From positions 1-64,000 of the forward strand of contig CBDCME010000010.1 in assembly GCA_965218865.1 (NCBI GenBank): a stretch of DNA of 64,000 nucleotides. Direction: 5' to 3'. This DNA is from CBDCME01 sp965218865 (GTDB taxonomy: Bacteria; Pseudomonadota; Alphaproteobacteria; JAAXGF01). Made by a program: the position numbers and the translations under genes. Below the pieces are notes generated by a model. That model searched no databases and was not told the DNA's origin. It worked only from the letters and a program-made list of their open reading frames with translations. This document shows positions 37,549 to 47,288 of the stretch, piece after piece; the stretch's first letter is position 1; each line of letters opens with the position of its first letter.

Positions 37549-40500
37549 ATGAGCCGCGCCATGGGTCACGCTGATTTCGTCCATCTTCGCGTCCATACGG
37601 CGTTTTCCTTGTCGGAAGGGGCGATCAAAATCAACGACCTGGTCGGTTTGTGCCGGGATCATCAAATGCCGGCCGTGGCCATGGTGGATAGCGGCAACCT
37701 TTTTGGCGCTGTGCAGTTTCCGGCGGCCTGCGCGGCGAAGGGGGTTCAGCCGATCATCGGCTGTCTGCTGGCGGTGTCTCGATCCGAGGCCGCCAAGGGG
37801 CGCCAGGCGCCGCCGGACCAGATCGTACTATTGGCCCAAAATGAGATCGGATACGGAAATTTGGTCAAGCTCGTCAGCCAGGCGTTCCTGGATCCCAGCG
37901 ATGGGGAGGCGCCGCAAGTGGATTGGGAGACTCTCGAAGGTCGCGCCGAGGGTCTCATCGCCCTAACCGGAGGTCCGGCCGGACCAGTGGGGAGGGAGCT
38001 GCGCGAAGGACAAACAGGTGGCGCCGAGGCCGCCTTGCGGCGTTTGGCCAAAACGTTTCCGGGCCGGCTCTATGTCGAGCTGTCGCGCCACGGTCTCGAA
38101 GCGGAACAGCGTTGCGAGGCCGCGCTTCTGGACCTGGCCTACCGCCACGATATTCCCCTGGTGGCGACCAACGACGTGCATTTCGCCGAGGCCGCCATGT
38201 ACGAGGCTCATGACGTACTCCTCTGCATCGCGGAGGGCTGTACCCTCGGCCGCGACGATCGCCGACGGCTGACGCCCGAGCATCGATTCAAATCGCCGGC
38301 GGAAATGCAGGAGCTTTTTTCGGATCTTCCCGAAGCCTGCGACAACACCCTGGTGGTGGCTCGGCGCTGTGCCTATCTGCCGGAATCGCGGGCGCCCATA
38401 CTTCCCAAATCGCCGAAGTTCGCGGATCGCGGCGAGGCCGAGGTGCTGGGAGAGTTGGCCCGTGACGGTCTGGATCGGCGCCTGGAAAGGAACGTCTATC
38501 CCGCCGACGCGGCCGCGCGAGAGGCGGCGGCGCGGCCGTACTTGGAGCGCCTCGCCTACGAGCTCGAGGTGATCGCGCACATGGGGTTCGCGGGCTATTT
38601 CCTCATCGTCGCCGATTTCATCCAGTGGGCCCGGGAGCAGGGGATTCCGGTGGGTCCGGGACGGGGTTCCGGGGCTGGCTCGGTCGTCGCCTGGGCCTTG
38701 ACCATCACCGACCTCGACCCGCTCCGCTTCGGGCTCCTGTTCGAGCGTTTCCTGAATCCTGAACGCATTTCCATGCCCGACTTCGACATTGATTTCTGCC
38801 AGGACCGCCGGGACGAAGTCATCGAATACGTTCAGCGCACCTACGGCCGCGACAGAGTGGCGCAGATCATCACCTTCGGAACCTTGCAAGCCCGCGCCGC
38901 CTTGCGCGACGTCGGCCGGGTGCTGGAGCAGCCCTACGCCATGGTCGATCGGATTTGCAAGATGGTACCCAATAATCCGGCGAATCCCGTCAGTCTCGGC
39001 GAGGCGATCGAATCGGAGCCGCAGCTGCAAGCCGCGCGCGCCGACGAGGCGGTGGGACGGATGATCGACATCGCGCTCAAGCTCGAGGGCCTCTACCGCC
39101 ACGCCTCCACCCACGCCGCCGGCGTCGTCATTTCCGATCGGCCCCTGGACGAACTGGTCCCGCTTTACCGCGATCCGCGCTCGGAGATGCCGGTGACGCA
39201 GTTTTCCATGAAGGACGTCGAAAAAGCGGGGTTGGTGAAATTCGATTTCCTCGGCCTCAAAACGCTTACGGTGCTCGAGCGGGCCCGCAAGTTGCTCGAG
39301 GCACGCGGGATCCCGCTCGACCTCGCCCATCTGCCGCTCGCCGACGAGGCGACCTTCGAAATTTTGGGGCGCGGCGACACCGTGGGGGTCTTTCAGTTGG
39401 AAAGCTCGGGCATGCGCGACGTGCTGCGCTCCCTGCAACCCGATTGCTTCGAGGACATCATCGCCCTGGTCGCCCTCTACCGTCCCGGTCCGATGGACAA
39501 CATCCCACGCTACATCGCCTGCAAGCACGGCCGGGAAAAACCGGATTACCTCCATCCCGACCTCGAGGACCTGCTCAAGGAGACCTTCGGCGTCATCATT
39601 TACCAGGAACAGGTGATGGAGATCGCGCGCCGATTGGCGGGCTACAGCCTGGGCGGCGCCGACAAGCTTCGCCGCGCCATGGGCAAGAAGATCAAGTCGG
39701 AAATGGACGCCCAGCGCGAAACCTTCGTCGAGGGCGCCGTCGCCCGGGACGTCCCGCGCTCCCGCGCGGCCCGTATCTTCGATCTGGTCGCGAAGTTCGC
39801 CGGCTACGGATTCAACAAGAGTCACGCCGCGGCGTACGCGCTCGTGGCCTACCAAACGGCCTATGTGAAAGCGAATTTCCCGGTCGAATTCTTCGCCGCG
39901 TCGATGAATCTCGACCTCGCTCATACCGACAAGCTCTACGTTTTTCGGCAGGAACTCGAGCGCCTGGGGATCGCTCTCATGCCCCCCGACGTCAATCGCT
40001 CGAGCGCGGACTTCACTGTCGAGAACGATACCGAAGGCTCGGGCGCAGTCCGTTACGCCCTGGCGGCGATCAAGAACGTCGGGGCTCAGGCGATGGCGGT
40101 GCTCGTCCGCGAGCGGGAGAAATCCGGTCCCTTCGCCGATCTCGCCGATTTCGCCCGTCGGGTCGAACCGCGGTCGATCACGAAGAGACAACTCGAAGGC
40201 CTGGCGGCGGCCGGAGCGTTCGACGATCTCCACCCCAATCGGGCCCAAGTGTTCGTCTCGGCGCCCGCGATCCTGCGCCATGCCGGCGAGGCCCATGGCG
40301 ATAGCGGCCAATCGAATCTTTTCGGGCAGGCTTCGTTCGCCGCCCCGCTCGAATTGGCGGAGGTGCCCGAATGGCAGCCCCTAACCCGCCTCAAGCACGA
40401 GCACGATGCGATCGGTTTCTATTTCTCGGCCCATCCGGTCGACGCCTATGGCCACCAACTCGACCGGCTCGACACCACCTCCGCGGCCGCCCTCCCGGGG

Positions 40501-41034
40501 CTCTTGGCGAACTCGGGCGCGGTCACGGTCCGTCTCGCCGGAATCGTGACCGGCAAGCACGAGCGGCGCTCGTCGAAGGGCGACCGCTTCGCCTTCGTCC
40601 AGTTCTCCGATCCGAGCGGCCAATTCGAGGTCGCCTTCTTTTCGGAGGCCCTCTCGGAACACCGACAACGCCTCGACGCCGGACTCCCCTTGTTGGTCAC
40701 CGCCGACGCCCGATTGGACGGCGATTCGATTCGATTGACGGCTCGGAGCGTCGAGGAACTGGACGCCGTCGTGGCGCGCGCTCCGGCGGAGGTCGGCGTC
40801 CGGATCGCAGATTTGGACGCTGTCGGCGCCCTCCGCGCGCGCCTCGACGCCGCCGGAGTAGGAACGGCGAGAGTCGTCGTGCTGGTCGATCTCGATAATG
40901 GCCACGAGGCCCGAATCCCGCTCCCGCGGTCGTACGCGATATCGGAGGAAGTTCGTGCGGCGATCAAGGGATTGCCGGGGATCGTCGAGGTGGAAGACTT
41001 TTCGGCAAAGGCGCCTTATACCAACCGCCCTTAA
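37549..41034 (+). CDS. dnaE: DNA polymerase III alpha subunit; 3' end altered by IS630 insertion
   Basis: A 1,161-residue replicative polymerase. It comprises a PHP domain (HADFVHLRVHTAFSLSEGAIK), palm with PDFDIDF (catalytic aspartates at 411-415), fingers, a clamp-binding QSNLF at 921-925, an OB-fold (VRLAGIVTGKHERRSSKGDRF) and a C-terminal domain. The last four residues (TNRP) and the stop codon come from IS630 copy 3, inserted at the TA of codon 1157. Without the IS the frame would read ...KAPYIR then TAG, only one or two residues different, so function is likely kept. The ATG at 37561 is an alternative start. Confidence 0.96.
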   Translation: MSRAMGHADFVHLRVHTAFSLSEGAIKINDLVGLCRDHQMPAVAMVDSGNLFGAVQFPAACAAKGVQPIIGCLLAVSRSEAAKGRQAPPDQIVLLAQNEIGYGNLVKLVSQAFLDPSDGEAPQVDWETLEGRAEGLIALTGGPAGPVGRELREGQTGGAEAALRRLAKTFPGRLYVELSRHGLEAEQRCEAALLDLAYRHDIPLVATNDVHFAEAAMYEAHDVLLCIAEGCTLGRDDRRRLTPEHRFKSPAEMQELFSDLPEACDNTLVVARRCAYLPESRAPILPKSPKFADRGEAEVLGELARDGLDRRLERNVYPADAAAREAAARPYLERLAYELEVIAHMGFAGYFLIVADFIQWAREQGIPVGPGRGSGAGSVVAWALTITDLDPLRFGLLFERFLNPERISMPDFDIDFCQDRRDEVIEYVQRTYGRDRVAQIITFGTLQARAALRDVGRVLEQPYAMVDRICKMVPNNPANPVSLGEAIESEPQLQAARADEAVGRMIDIALKLEGLYRHASTHAAGVVISDRPLDELVPLYRDPRSEMPVTQFSMKDVEKAGLVKFDFLGLKTLTVLERARKLLEARGIPLDLAHLPLADEATFEILGRGDTVGVFQLESSGMRDVLRSLQPDCFEDIIALVALYRPGPMDNIPRYIACKHGREKPDYLHPDLEDLLKETFGVIIYQEQVMEIARRLAGYSLGGADKLRRAMGKKIKSEMDAQRETFVEGAVARDVPRSRAARIFDLVAKFAGYGFNKSHAAAYALVAYQTAYVKANFPVEFFAASMNLDLAHTDKLYVFRQELERLGIALMPPDVNRSSADFTVENDTEGSGAVRYALAAIKNVGAQAMAVLVREREKSGPFADLADFARRVEPRSITKRQLEGLAAAGAFDDLHPNRAQVFVSAPAILRHAGEAHGDSGQSNLFGQASFAAPLELAEVPEWQPLTRLKHEHDAIGFYFSAHPVDAYGHQLDRLDTTSAAALPGLLANSGAVTVRLAGIVTGKHERRSSKGDRFAFVQFSDPSGQFEVAFFSEALSEHRQRLDAGLPLLVTADARLDGDSIRLTARSVEELDAVVARAPAEVGVRIADLDAVGALRARLDAAGVGTARVVVLVDLDNGHEARIPLPRSYAISEEVRAAIKGLPGIVEVEDFSAKAPYTNRP

Positions 41035-42184
41035 CATTGACTTGTGCGAGCCCACGCTCTGAGGCCGATGGACATGATCTTCCAAGGTTGGTCGGTCAGG
41101 TTGTTCCAGGCTTGGCAAGAGGCCTCGACGATGGCTTCATAGGAGTCGAAGACACGATTGGAGAGCCAGTTCTGGCGGAGGTATTGCCAGACATTTTCGG
41201 CGGGATTGAGCTCCGGGGACTTGGGTGGCAAAGGCACGAGGGAGATGTTCTCCGGGATGCCGAGTTTGGCAGTGGTGTGCCATGCGGCTTGGTCGAGCAG
41301 CACGACGGCATGGGCGTTTGGGGCAACGGCCCGGCTGATTTCCTCGAGATGCAGGTCCATGGCTTCAGTATTGGCGCGCGGCATGACCAGCGCCGCGCCC
41401 TCACCGCGCTCGGGGCAGATGGCGCCGAAGAGATACGCCGAAGAGGTCCGTAGGTCCTTGACCTGGCGCGGGCGCGATCCCTTTGGGGCCCACTGGCGCA
41501 CCAGGCTGTTCTTCTGGCCGACGCGCATTTCATCTTGAAACCAAACCTCGATGGGCGTGTCCGGTGGCTGTGCCGCTACGATTTTCGCCAAGTGTTCGGG
41601 AAAACTTTTTTTTAAATTCCTCCTGTGCCCGCGCATCCTGGCCGACGTGGCGCGGGCGCGCGGAAATATGCGAGAACCCGAGCGCGGCCAGCAGCTTGCC
41701 GACGCTCCGCTCGTGATAGTCCACGCCGAAGCGCGTTCGGATCAGTTGCTTGAGATCGATGCAGCGCCAGCGCACGACCCCATCCCGTTCGGGATCGGGA
41801 CCGGCCTCGATAGCCCGCGAAAGCGCCGCCATTTGCGACGGCGTCAACCGACGCAACGCCCCGTTCGGCTTGCGGTCGATCAGACCGGCCGGACCTCCCG
41901 CGTTGAACCGGTGAACCCAGTCCCGCAACGTCTGCCGATCCATGCCGCCAATACCCGCCGCGCACGCTCGATCCATCCCATCGTAGATGGCCGCCATCGA
42001 CAAAAGCCGTCGCGCCTGGTTCCCATCATCGCTCCGTGCCGCAAGAACACGGACTCTTTCAGCATCAAAGTCGTTTCGCAAAGGAATCGTTGGCATTGAA
42101 CACACTCCCTTGTTGCCAACAACCTTGAATCACACAAAACCTAGCGTGTAAACCTTTGCGCGAGTCAAACTCTAGGGCGGTTGG
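41021..42184 (-). mobile_element. IS630-family insertion sequence, copy 3
   Basis: 1,164 bp, flanked by TA (41019-41020 and 42185-42186). Its right end (minus-strand transposase end) supplies the last codons and stop of dnaE. It is near-identical to the copies at 18105 and 23987, and its ends match copy 1 except for one base near the transposase stop. Confidence 0.92.
41031..42096 (-). CDS. IS630-family transposase, two overlapping frames joined at A8 run (copy 3)
   Basis: DNA-binding frame from 42096 to 41530, catalytic frame to 41031, with the same eight-A junction as the other copies (T8 on the plus strand at about 41606-41613) and all DDE motifs. The TAA that ends the dnaE frame (41032-41034) lies in the terminal repeat, opposite the transposase stop region, so the two convergent genes share these bases. 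Confidence 0.88.
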
Positions 42185-42223
42185 TATAAGATAGGAGCAA
42201 CGAATGCGTAGCCGTCGAGAGTT

Positions 42224-43668
42224 TTAACCAGGGGCCGATGGCTCCGTTTCCCGTTCCGGTGGGGGCGGATCACAGGTTTGGGAGGAATTCGACTGCTGGA
42301 CAAGACCGTTTTCCGTTGGTTTTCCGGTGCTTGGAGATTCCGTGGAGACCCTGGATTCTGTTCCGATCTCGGAGCTATCGAGATCAAATTTCGGGGGTCG
42401 TGGCGCCCATGCTCGTAGATGTTGTCCTATATTCTCGTAGAATTCCGGAATCACCTTCTCGACATGTTCAATAAAGGTTTTCGGTCCCGCAAATTTTGCC
42501 CCAATGTCCCGGGCAAAAATGACTTCAAACGATTTTGGTGACAGAGATTTGTTTGATATCAGAATAGACGTGTTATCTGCGATAACATCAGACAAACGAC
42601 CAAAAGTATCGTTTGAACGCCCCGGCCATACGACCCTTAAAAACATCTCGGCGTTCTTGCATTTCGAGAGCTGGCGTAGAATCCAGTTGACGCGGGCCAA
42701 TGGGCGTTTTTTGTCTTGCGGTGCGTCAAGCCGCATCAGACATGAAAGATTTCGGCGCCGCATATCAGCGACAAATTCCACCGGACCGGCGGTTCCTGGA
42801 ATATCAAGCACGCACGAGAGTGTTGCCGTATCCGCGAGATGAGCGCAATCATCCGAGATACGCTTGGACTGGTCTTGTGTGTGGGCGCGGGACATCTTAA
42901 CAGTCACAAAACACCCCTGCGACCTCGACAACTTTAAACAAATGTCACGCTGTTCCTGGTGCCAGTCTGTAATCGCCTCGATCACATCTGTTGAATTTTT
43001 TCTTAAAGCACCACCGCCGTGGACCGTGTGGTTTAGTAACTTCCAGTTTGGGCCCATCCGATCAAAATACAGAACACCACAATTGTCATTTTGGAAATAT
43101 CGAATGAATTCTTTTAGAATATAGCTCTGGTCTGGAGAAGAAATATCGCCGCTGTGAATCAGAATGATTGCATACGTAAGAATCTACGACCAGGAGAAAT
43201 GAAATAAATCTAAACCTATAATTTGATTTGACGAAAACTTTAACGGGTTATGTTTAGGGTTTGAAACGAACTTATTTGAAATCATGATGATGGCTTGCAA
43301 GTTGTTTGCTCTCGCCAAACCAATATATCGTAGCAATTGCTCCTTATCGAGTTCCGCTCGTCCGATTTTCGTTTCGACCAGAGCCGACCACTGCCGATTT
43401 CCAATTGATACTTCTATTAGTCCGTCGGGTCGGAGGTTCTCGTTGCCGGTGTCATTCTTGAATTGCACTTCTGTAAAGCACTTTACATGCGATCGCCTTC
43501 CTATTTTTTCCCCATCGCGTTCAATAACGCGCCGCCGAATCCATCAACCGCCATAAGGGTAGCCAATAGGACCGAATTGTTGCGTCTTTCGCGATTTCCG
43601 TCGGACGCAACCGGAAATAGACGGGCCAATTCACCGCCCGCCAAATAGGTTGGGAATTCCTCAACCAT
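42224..43668 (-). pseudogene. PD-(D/E)XK-nuclease-like protein gene, two lesions
   Basis: From ATG 43666-43668 (GGAGGG about 8 bases upstream) the frame reads VEEFPTYLAGGELARLFPV to a stop at 43501-43503, just after an A6 run. One more A would continue as GKKIGRRSHVKCF into the next frame. That frame holds LRPDGLIEV...WSALVETKIGRAELDKEQLLRYIGLAR, the Asp and Glu-x-Lys of a PD-(D/E)XK nuclease fold. It hits a TAG at 43184-43186 (FSWS stop ILTYAI) and then stays open in the same frame to 42224. Intact, it would be about 480 residues with a long unknown C-terminal half. It is AT-richer than the core and probably acquired. Confidence 0.65.
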
Positions 43669-43779
43669 GACCTTTACCCTCCCAGGAATGCCCCCAGTTG
43701 ACTCCTTTCGAATATCAACAATCATAGTGCATCTATTGCTGAGAGGCAAAATCAACCCCGATCGGGCGGCAGTGACCAC

Positions 43780-44424
43780 GATTTCGCGTTATTTATGAGC
43801 GAGCGTGTCGTTGATATTCCGGTCGAGCGGCAATCTCCGAGGCTAGTGCAAATCGAACGTGCGGCGCGTCAATGTCACCCACGACCGTGAACGACCGCTA
43901 AGCGTCCACATCGAAATTTTTAAGGCAGGGCAATGGGTTGTTCAGCACACCAGGCCGACGGGGTTAAGGTGGCCGGTGATCTAATGTTCTGATCGGGAAA
44001 TCCGGACAGAGAATGTTTCAGGACGCGTTAGTCATTCACCCATCACGATCGAGAATCGCCCTCGAAGTTCGTGATCCTGACGACACCGGCCGGGAACCGG
44101 GCCCGAATCTCAAGCTCGCCGCCCATGGCTTTGATCATCCGCCGCAAATTGCCGACGTGCATATCCGCCCGTCGTTCCATCCGCGCTATGGTCGGAGGGG
44201 TCGTGGATTTGTCTCTCGGAAGACCGATAGATAATTGACCTGCTGTCGTTTTTGCTTGCGATCGTGGGGGAGAAAAGTTAAGAGCACGCTCACTTCTAAT
44301 ACGCATCTAATACGCACGCGGGAATAAGGCGGGCCGCCGGACGGCGGGCGCGTCTTTCCGGTGTCCGGCGCAAGCTCGGACCAAATGCCCGCGGAGGATC
44401 AACCGGAGAAGGAGTTTCGAAACC
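43780..44424. other. Region between PD-(D/E)XK pseudogene and rpsB
   Basis: Apart from the HTH fragment I see no gene. The last 120 bp before rpsB are the S2 leader with GC hairpins (GGCGGGCCGCC / GGACGGCGGGCG) and GGAGAAGGAG as ribosome site. I could not identify the promoter. Confidence 0.4.
44043..44225 (-). pseudogene. HTH (XRE/HigA-like) regulator, C-terminal fragment
   Basis: About 60 codons with the end of a small antitoxin-type DNA-binding protein: PPTIARMERRADMHVGNLRRMIKAMGGELEIRARFP resembles the last recognition-helix part and tail of XRE-family antitoxins. The first half of the helix-turn-helix is not recognisable in any frame, so it is truncated or frameshifted. No toxin gene is seen beside it. 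It lies upstream of rpsB in a decayed patch. Confidence 0.4.
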
Positions 44425-45411
44425 ATGGCCTTGCCCGAATTCACGATGCGCCAGCTGCTCGAGGCGGGCGTCCACTTCGGCCATCAAACCCGGCGCTGGA
44501 ATCCCAAGATGGCCCCCTACCTCTTCGGGGTCCGCAACGACACCCACATCATCGACCTGCAGCAATCGGTGCCGCTCTTGCACCGGGCCCTGGAAATGAT
44601 CCGAGACATCGTCGCGGGTGGCGGACGGGTGCTGTTCGTCGGGACCAAGCGGCAGGCGGCGGATTCCATCTCTGAATCGGCGAAACGTTGTGGCCAATTC
44701 TACGTCAACCACCGTTGGCTCGGTGGCATGTTGACGAACTGGAAAACCATATCCTTGTCGATCCGGCGCCTGCGCGACCTCGATGAACGCCTGGTGCAGG
44801 AAGAAACCGGGTTGACCAAAAAGGAAAACCTCCGTCTCACTCGGTTACGGGACAAGTTGGAGCGCGCCCTCGGCGGCATCAAGGACATGGCGGGGCTGCC
44901 CGGAGTATTGTTCGTGATCGACGTGAACAAGGAAAGCATCGCCATCGCCGAGGCCAGCAAACTGGGAATTCCCGTGGTCGCCATCATCGACAGCAATTGT
45001 AACCCCGATGAAATCACCTATCCGATCCCCGGAAACGACGACGCGATTCGTTCCGTTACTCTCTATTGCAAGCTCGTTTCGGACGCCGTTCTTGACGGGA
45101 TCCAAGAGGAATTGCGCGCCTCCGGCGGCGATCTCGGAGAAGCGGAAACGGTTTCGCCGAAAGTGCCTTCGGAGTCCAAGGGCGATCCCAAGGGCAAGGA
45201 CGCGGCCGAAGAGCCAGCGCCGGCCCCCGAGGCGCAAGCGGCTGCCCCCCCCGCCGACGATGCGAAATCTTCAGCGGAAGCCGGAGGCGGCGATTCGGAA
45301 ACCCCGGTGGAGGCCGGAGGCGGCGAGGCGGAAACCCCGGCGGAGGCTGGAGGTGGCAAGGCGGAGCCACCGGGCCCCGAAGATTCGGAATCCGACGCGA
45401 CGAAGGCGTGA
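44425..45411 (+). CDS. rpsB: 30S ribosomal protein S2 with long repeat-containing C-terminal tail
   Basis: 328 residues. The S2 core covers about 1-235 (FTMRQLLEAGVHFGHQTRRWNPKM, VNHRWLGGMLTNWKTI, GIPVVAIIDSNCNPD, TYPIPGNDDAIRS). The remaining 90 residues are an acidic, Ala/Glu/Gly/Pro-rich tail with an 11-residue (33-bp) repeat, about three copies of EAGGGxxETPx near 45280-45375. Alphaproteobacterial S2 proteins often carry tails, but this one is long and visibly repeat-grown. It is first in the rpsB-tsf-pyrH-frr series. Confidence 0.96.
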   Translation: MALPEFTMRQLLEAGVHFGHQTRRWNPKMAPYLFGVRNDTHIIDLQQSVPLLHRALEMIRDIVAGGGRVLFVGTKRQAADSISESAKRCGQFYVNHRWLGGMLTNWKTISLSIRRLRDLDERLVQEETGLTKKENLRLTRLRDKLERALGGIKDMAGLPGVLFVIDVNKESIAIAEASKLGIPVVAIIDSNCNPDEITYPIPGNDDAIRSVTLYCKLVSDAVLDGIQEELRASGGDLGEAETVSPKVPSESKGDPKGKDAAEEPAPAPEAQAAAPPADDAKSSAEAGGGDSETPVEAGGGEAETPAEAGGGKAEPPGPEDSESDATKA

Positions 45412-45453
45412 CGACCCTCACGACGAGACACGGGCCCATCCGGAAGGTAGATC

Positions 45454-46380
45454 ATGGTTAAAATCTCGGCTGCGTTGGTAAAGCAACTACGGGAAAAGAC
45501 CGGCGCCGGAATGATGAACTGCAAGAAGGCGCTGACGGAGACCGAAGGCGACCTGGACGCGGCGGTCGTTTGGCTTCGCAAGAAAGGCTTGGCCTCGGCC
45601 GCGAAGAAAGCCGATCGAGCCGCTTCGGAGGGTCTGGTGGCCGTGGCCACGGACGGCACCCGTGGCGCCATCGTCGAACTCAACTCGGAAACCGATTTCG
45701 TGGCCCGGAATGATCTGTTTCAGGCCTTTACGCGGTGGCTGGCCGGCGCCGCTTTGACTTCGGGCGGCGACGTCGCGGACTTGAGGAAGGCGGTATATCC
45801 GGAATCTTCCCGTTCGGTCGAGGACGAGATCGCGCATCTGATCGCCACCATCGGTGAAAACATGAATCTTCGGCGCGCGGCCACGATTTCGGTGGGTCGC
45901 GGGGTCGTCGCGAGTTACGTTCACGCGGCGGTCAGCCCGGGCCTGGGACGCATCGGCGTCCTCGTTGGGCTCGAGTCCGAGGGTGACGCCGAGGCGCTCG
46001 CGGCGTTCGGGAAGAAATTGGCGATGCATGTCGCGGCGGCGAATCCCGAGGCCATCGCGGTCGAGGATTTGGACCCTGACCTGGAGGCCCGCGAGCGCGC
46101 CGTGTTGACCGAGCAAGCAAGGGCGACGGGCAAGCCGGACAAGGTCATTCAAATGATGATCGAGGGGCGTCTGCGAAAATTTTTTCAGGAAGTCGTTCTC
46201 GGCGAGCAAACATACGTCATCGACAGAGAAAGCAAGGTTTCCGCTGTAATCGAGGCGCAGGCACGGGAAATTGGCGCGGAAATTCGTGTATCCGGATTTC
46301 AACGTGTCGTTCTTGGCGAAGGGTTGCAAAAAAAAGATGGTGATTTCGCCGCCGAAGTCGCGGCGCAGATCGGCGGCTAG
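45454..46380 (+). CDS. tsf: Elongation factor Ts
   Basis: A 308-residue nucleotide-exchange factor for EF-Tu. The N-terminal UBA-like region is LREKTGAGMMNCKKALTETEGDLDAAVVWLRKKG, and the core has the conserved NSETDFVARND and VGRIGVLVGLE-type strands (LGRIGVLVGLESEGD) and MHVAAANPEA. Length is usual. It is 42 bp after rpsB, so they are likely co-transcribed. Confidence 0.97.
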   Translation: MVKISAALVKQLREKTGAGMMNCKKALTETEGDLDAAVVWLRKKGLASAAKKADRAASEGLVAVATDGTRGAIVELNSETDFVARNDLFQAFTRWLAGAALTSGGDVADLRKAVYPESSRSVEDEIAHLIATIGENMNLRRAATISVGRGVVASYVHAAVSPGLGRIGVLVGLESEGDAEALAAFGKKLAMHVAAANPEAIAVEDLDPDLEARERAVLTEQARATGKPDKVIQMMIEGRLRKFFQEVVLGEQTYVIDRESKVSAVIEAQAREIGAEIRVSGFQRVVLGEGLQKKDGDFAAEVAAQIGG

Positions 46381-46511
46381 AGGAACTCCCGACCGCCCTG
46401 GGAAGCGGAATTCCGTAAACGGGTGCGGCCTTCCGGCGCTTGGTGTATAATTCCCGACCGTCCGAGCGAAGTATTCATGTTACCGAATTGATCGAGGAAC
46501 GGGCGTTCGCC

Positions 46512-47288
46512 GTGGGATACGACGCCGCACAACCTGAGACAGAAGCCGTGCAACAAGCGCCGCCGGCTTATCGACGGGTGCTCTTGAAGATTTCGGGCGA
46601 GGCGCTCATGGGCGCTGCCGGCTACGGGATCGAAACGGCGGTCGTGAACCGAATCGCTCGGGATGTGATGGCGGTCGCCGAGAAGAACGTCCAGGTCTGT
46701 CTCGTGATCGGCGGGGGAAATATTTTTCGCGGCGTCTCGGGTGCCGCCGAGGGAATGGAGCGAGCGGGCGCCGATTATATCGGGATGATGGCGACGGTGA
46801 TCAACGCCTTGGCAATGCAGAGCGCTTTCGAGCGCGCCGGACTGCCGAGTCGGGTCCAGTCGGCGATCCCGATCCCCGCGGTCTGCGAACCCTATATCCG
46901 CCGGCGGGCCCTGCGTCATCTGGAGAAGGGACGGGTGGTGGTATTCGCGGCCGGCACCGGAAATCCCTTTTTTACGACCGATACGGCGGCTGCTTTGCGA
47001 GCGGTCGAGATGGATTGCGTTCTGTTGCTCGAGGGCACTCAGGTCGATGGCGTGTACTCCGCGGATCCGAAGCGATCCGCCAACGCCGAGCGATACGAAC
47101 GGCTGGGGTATCTCGAGGTACTTTCCCACGACCTCAAGGTCATGGATGCTTCGGCGATTTCGTTGGCCCGGGAGAATGGCATACCGATCGTCGTGTTTTC
47201 GATCGGCACACCCGGGGCGTTCGCCAACGTAATCGCCGGACGCGGCAAGTTCACCACTAATTCGGACGAGGATTCTCAATTTGGCTGA
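46512..47288 (+). CDS. pyrH: Uridylate kinase
   Basis: About 258 residues from a GTG at 46512; the open frame begins earlier, at 46440, but that part lacks similarity. It phosphorylates UMP. Motifs: RRVLLKISGEALMG, LVIGGGNIFRG, GMMATVINALAMQ, FAAGTGNPFFTTDTAAALRA, EGTQVDGVYSADP and DASAISLARENGIPIVVF. Its stop overlaps the frr start by 8 bases. Confidence 0.95.
   Translation: MGYDAAQPETEAVQQAPPAYRRVLLKISGEALMGAAGYGIETAVVNRIARDVMAVAEKNVQVCLVIGGGNIFRGVSGAAEGMERAGADYIGMMATVINALAMQSAFERAGLPSRVQSAIPIPAVCEPYIRRRALRHLEKGRVVVFAAGTGNPFFTTDTAAALRAVEMDCVLLLEGTQVDGVYSADPKRSANAERYERLGYLEVLSHDLKVMDASAISLARENGIPIVVFSIGTPGAFANVIAGRGKFTTNSDEDSQFG

Noticed and set aside
37963..40311. 782-codon open frame on the minus strand
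   Set aside because: Opposite dnaE; no recognisable motifs and a composition typical of antisense of a GC-rich gene.
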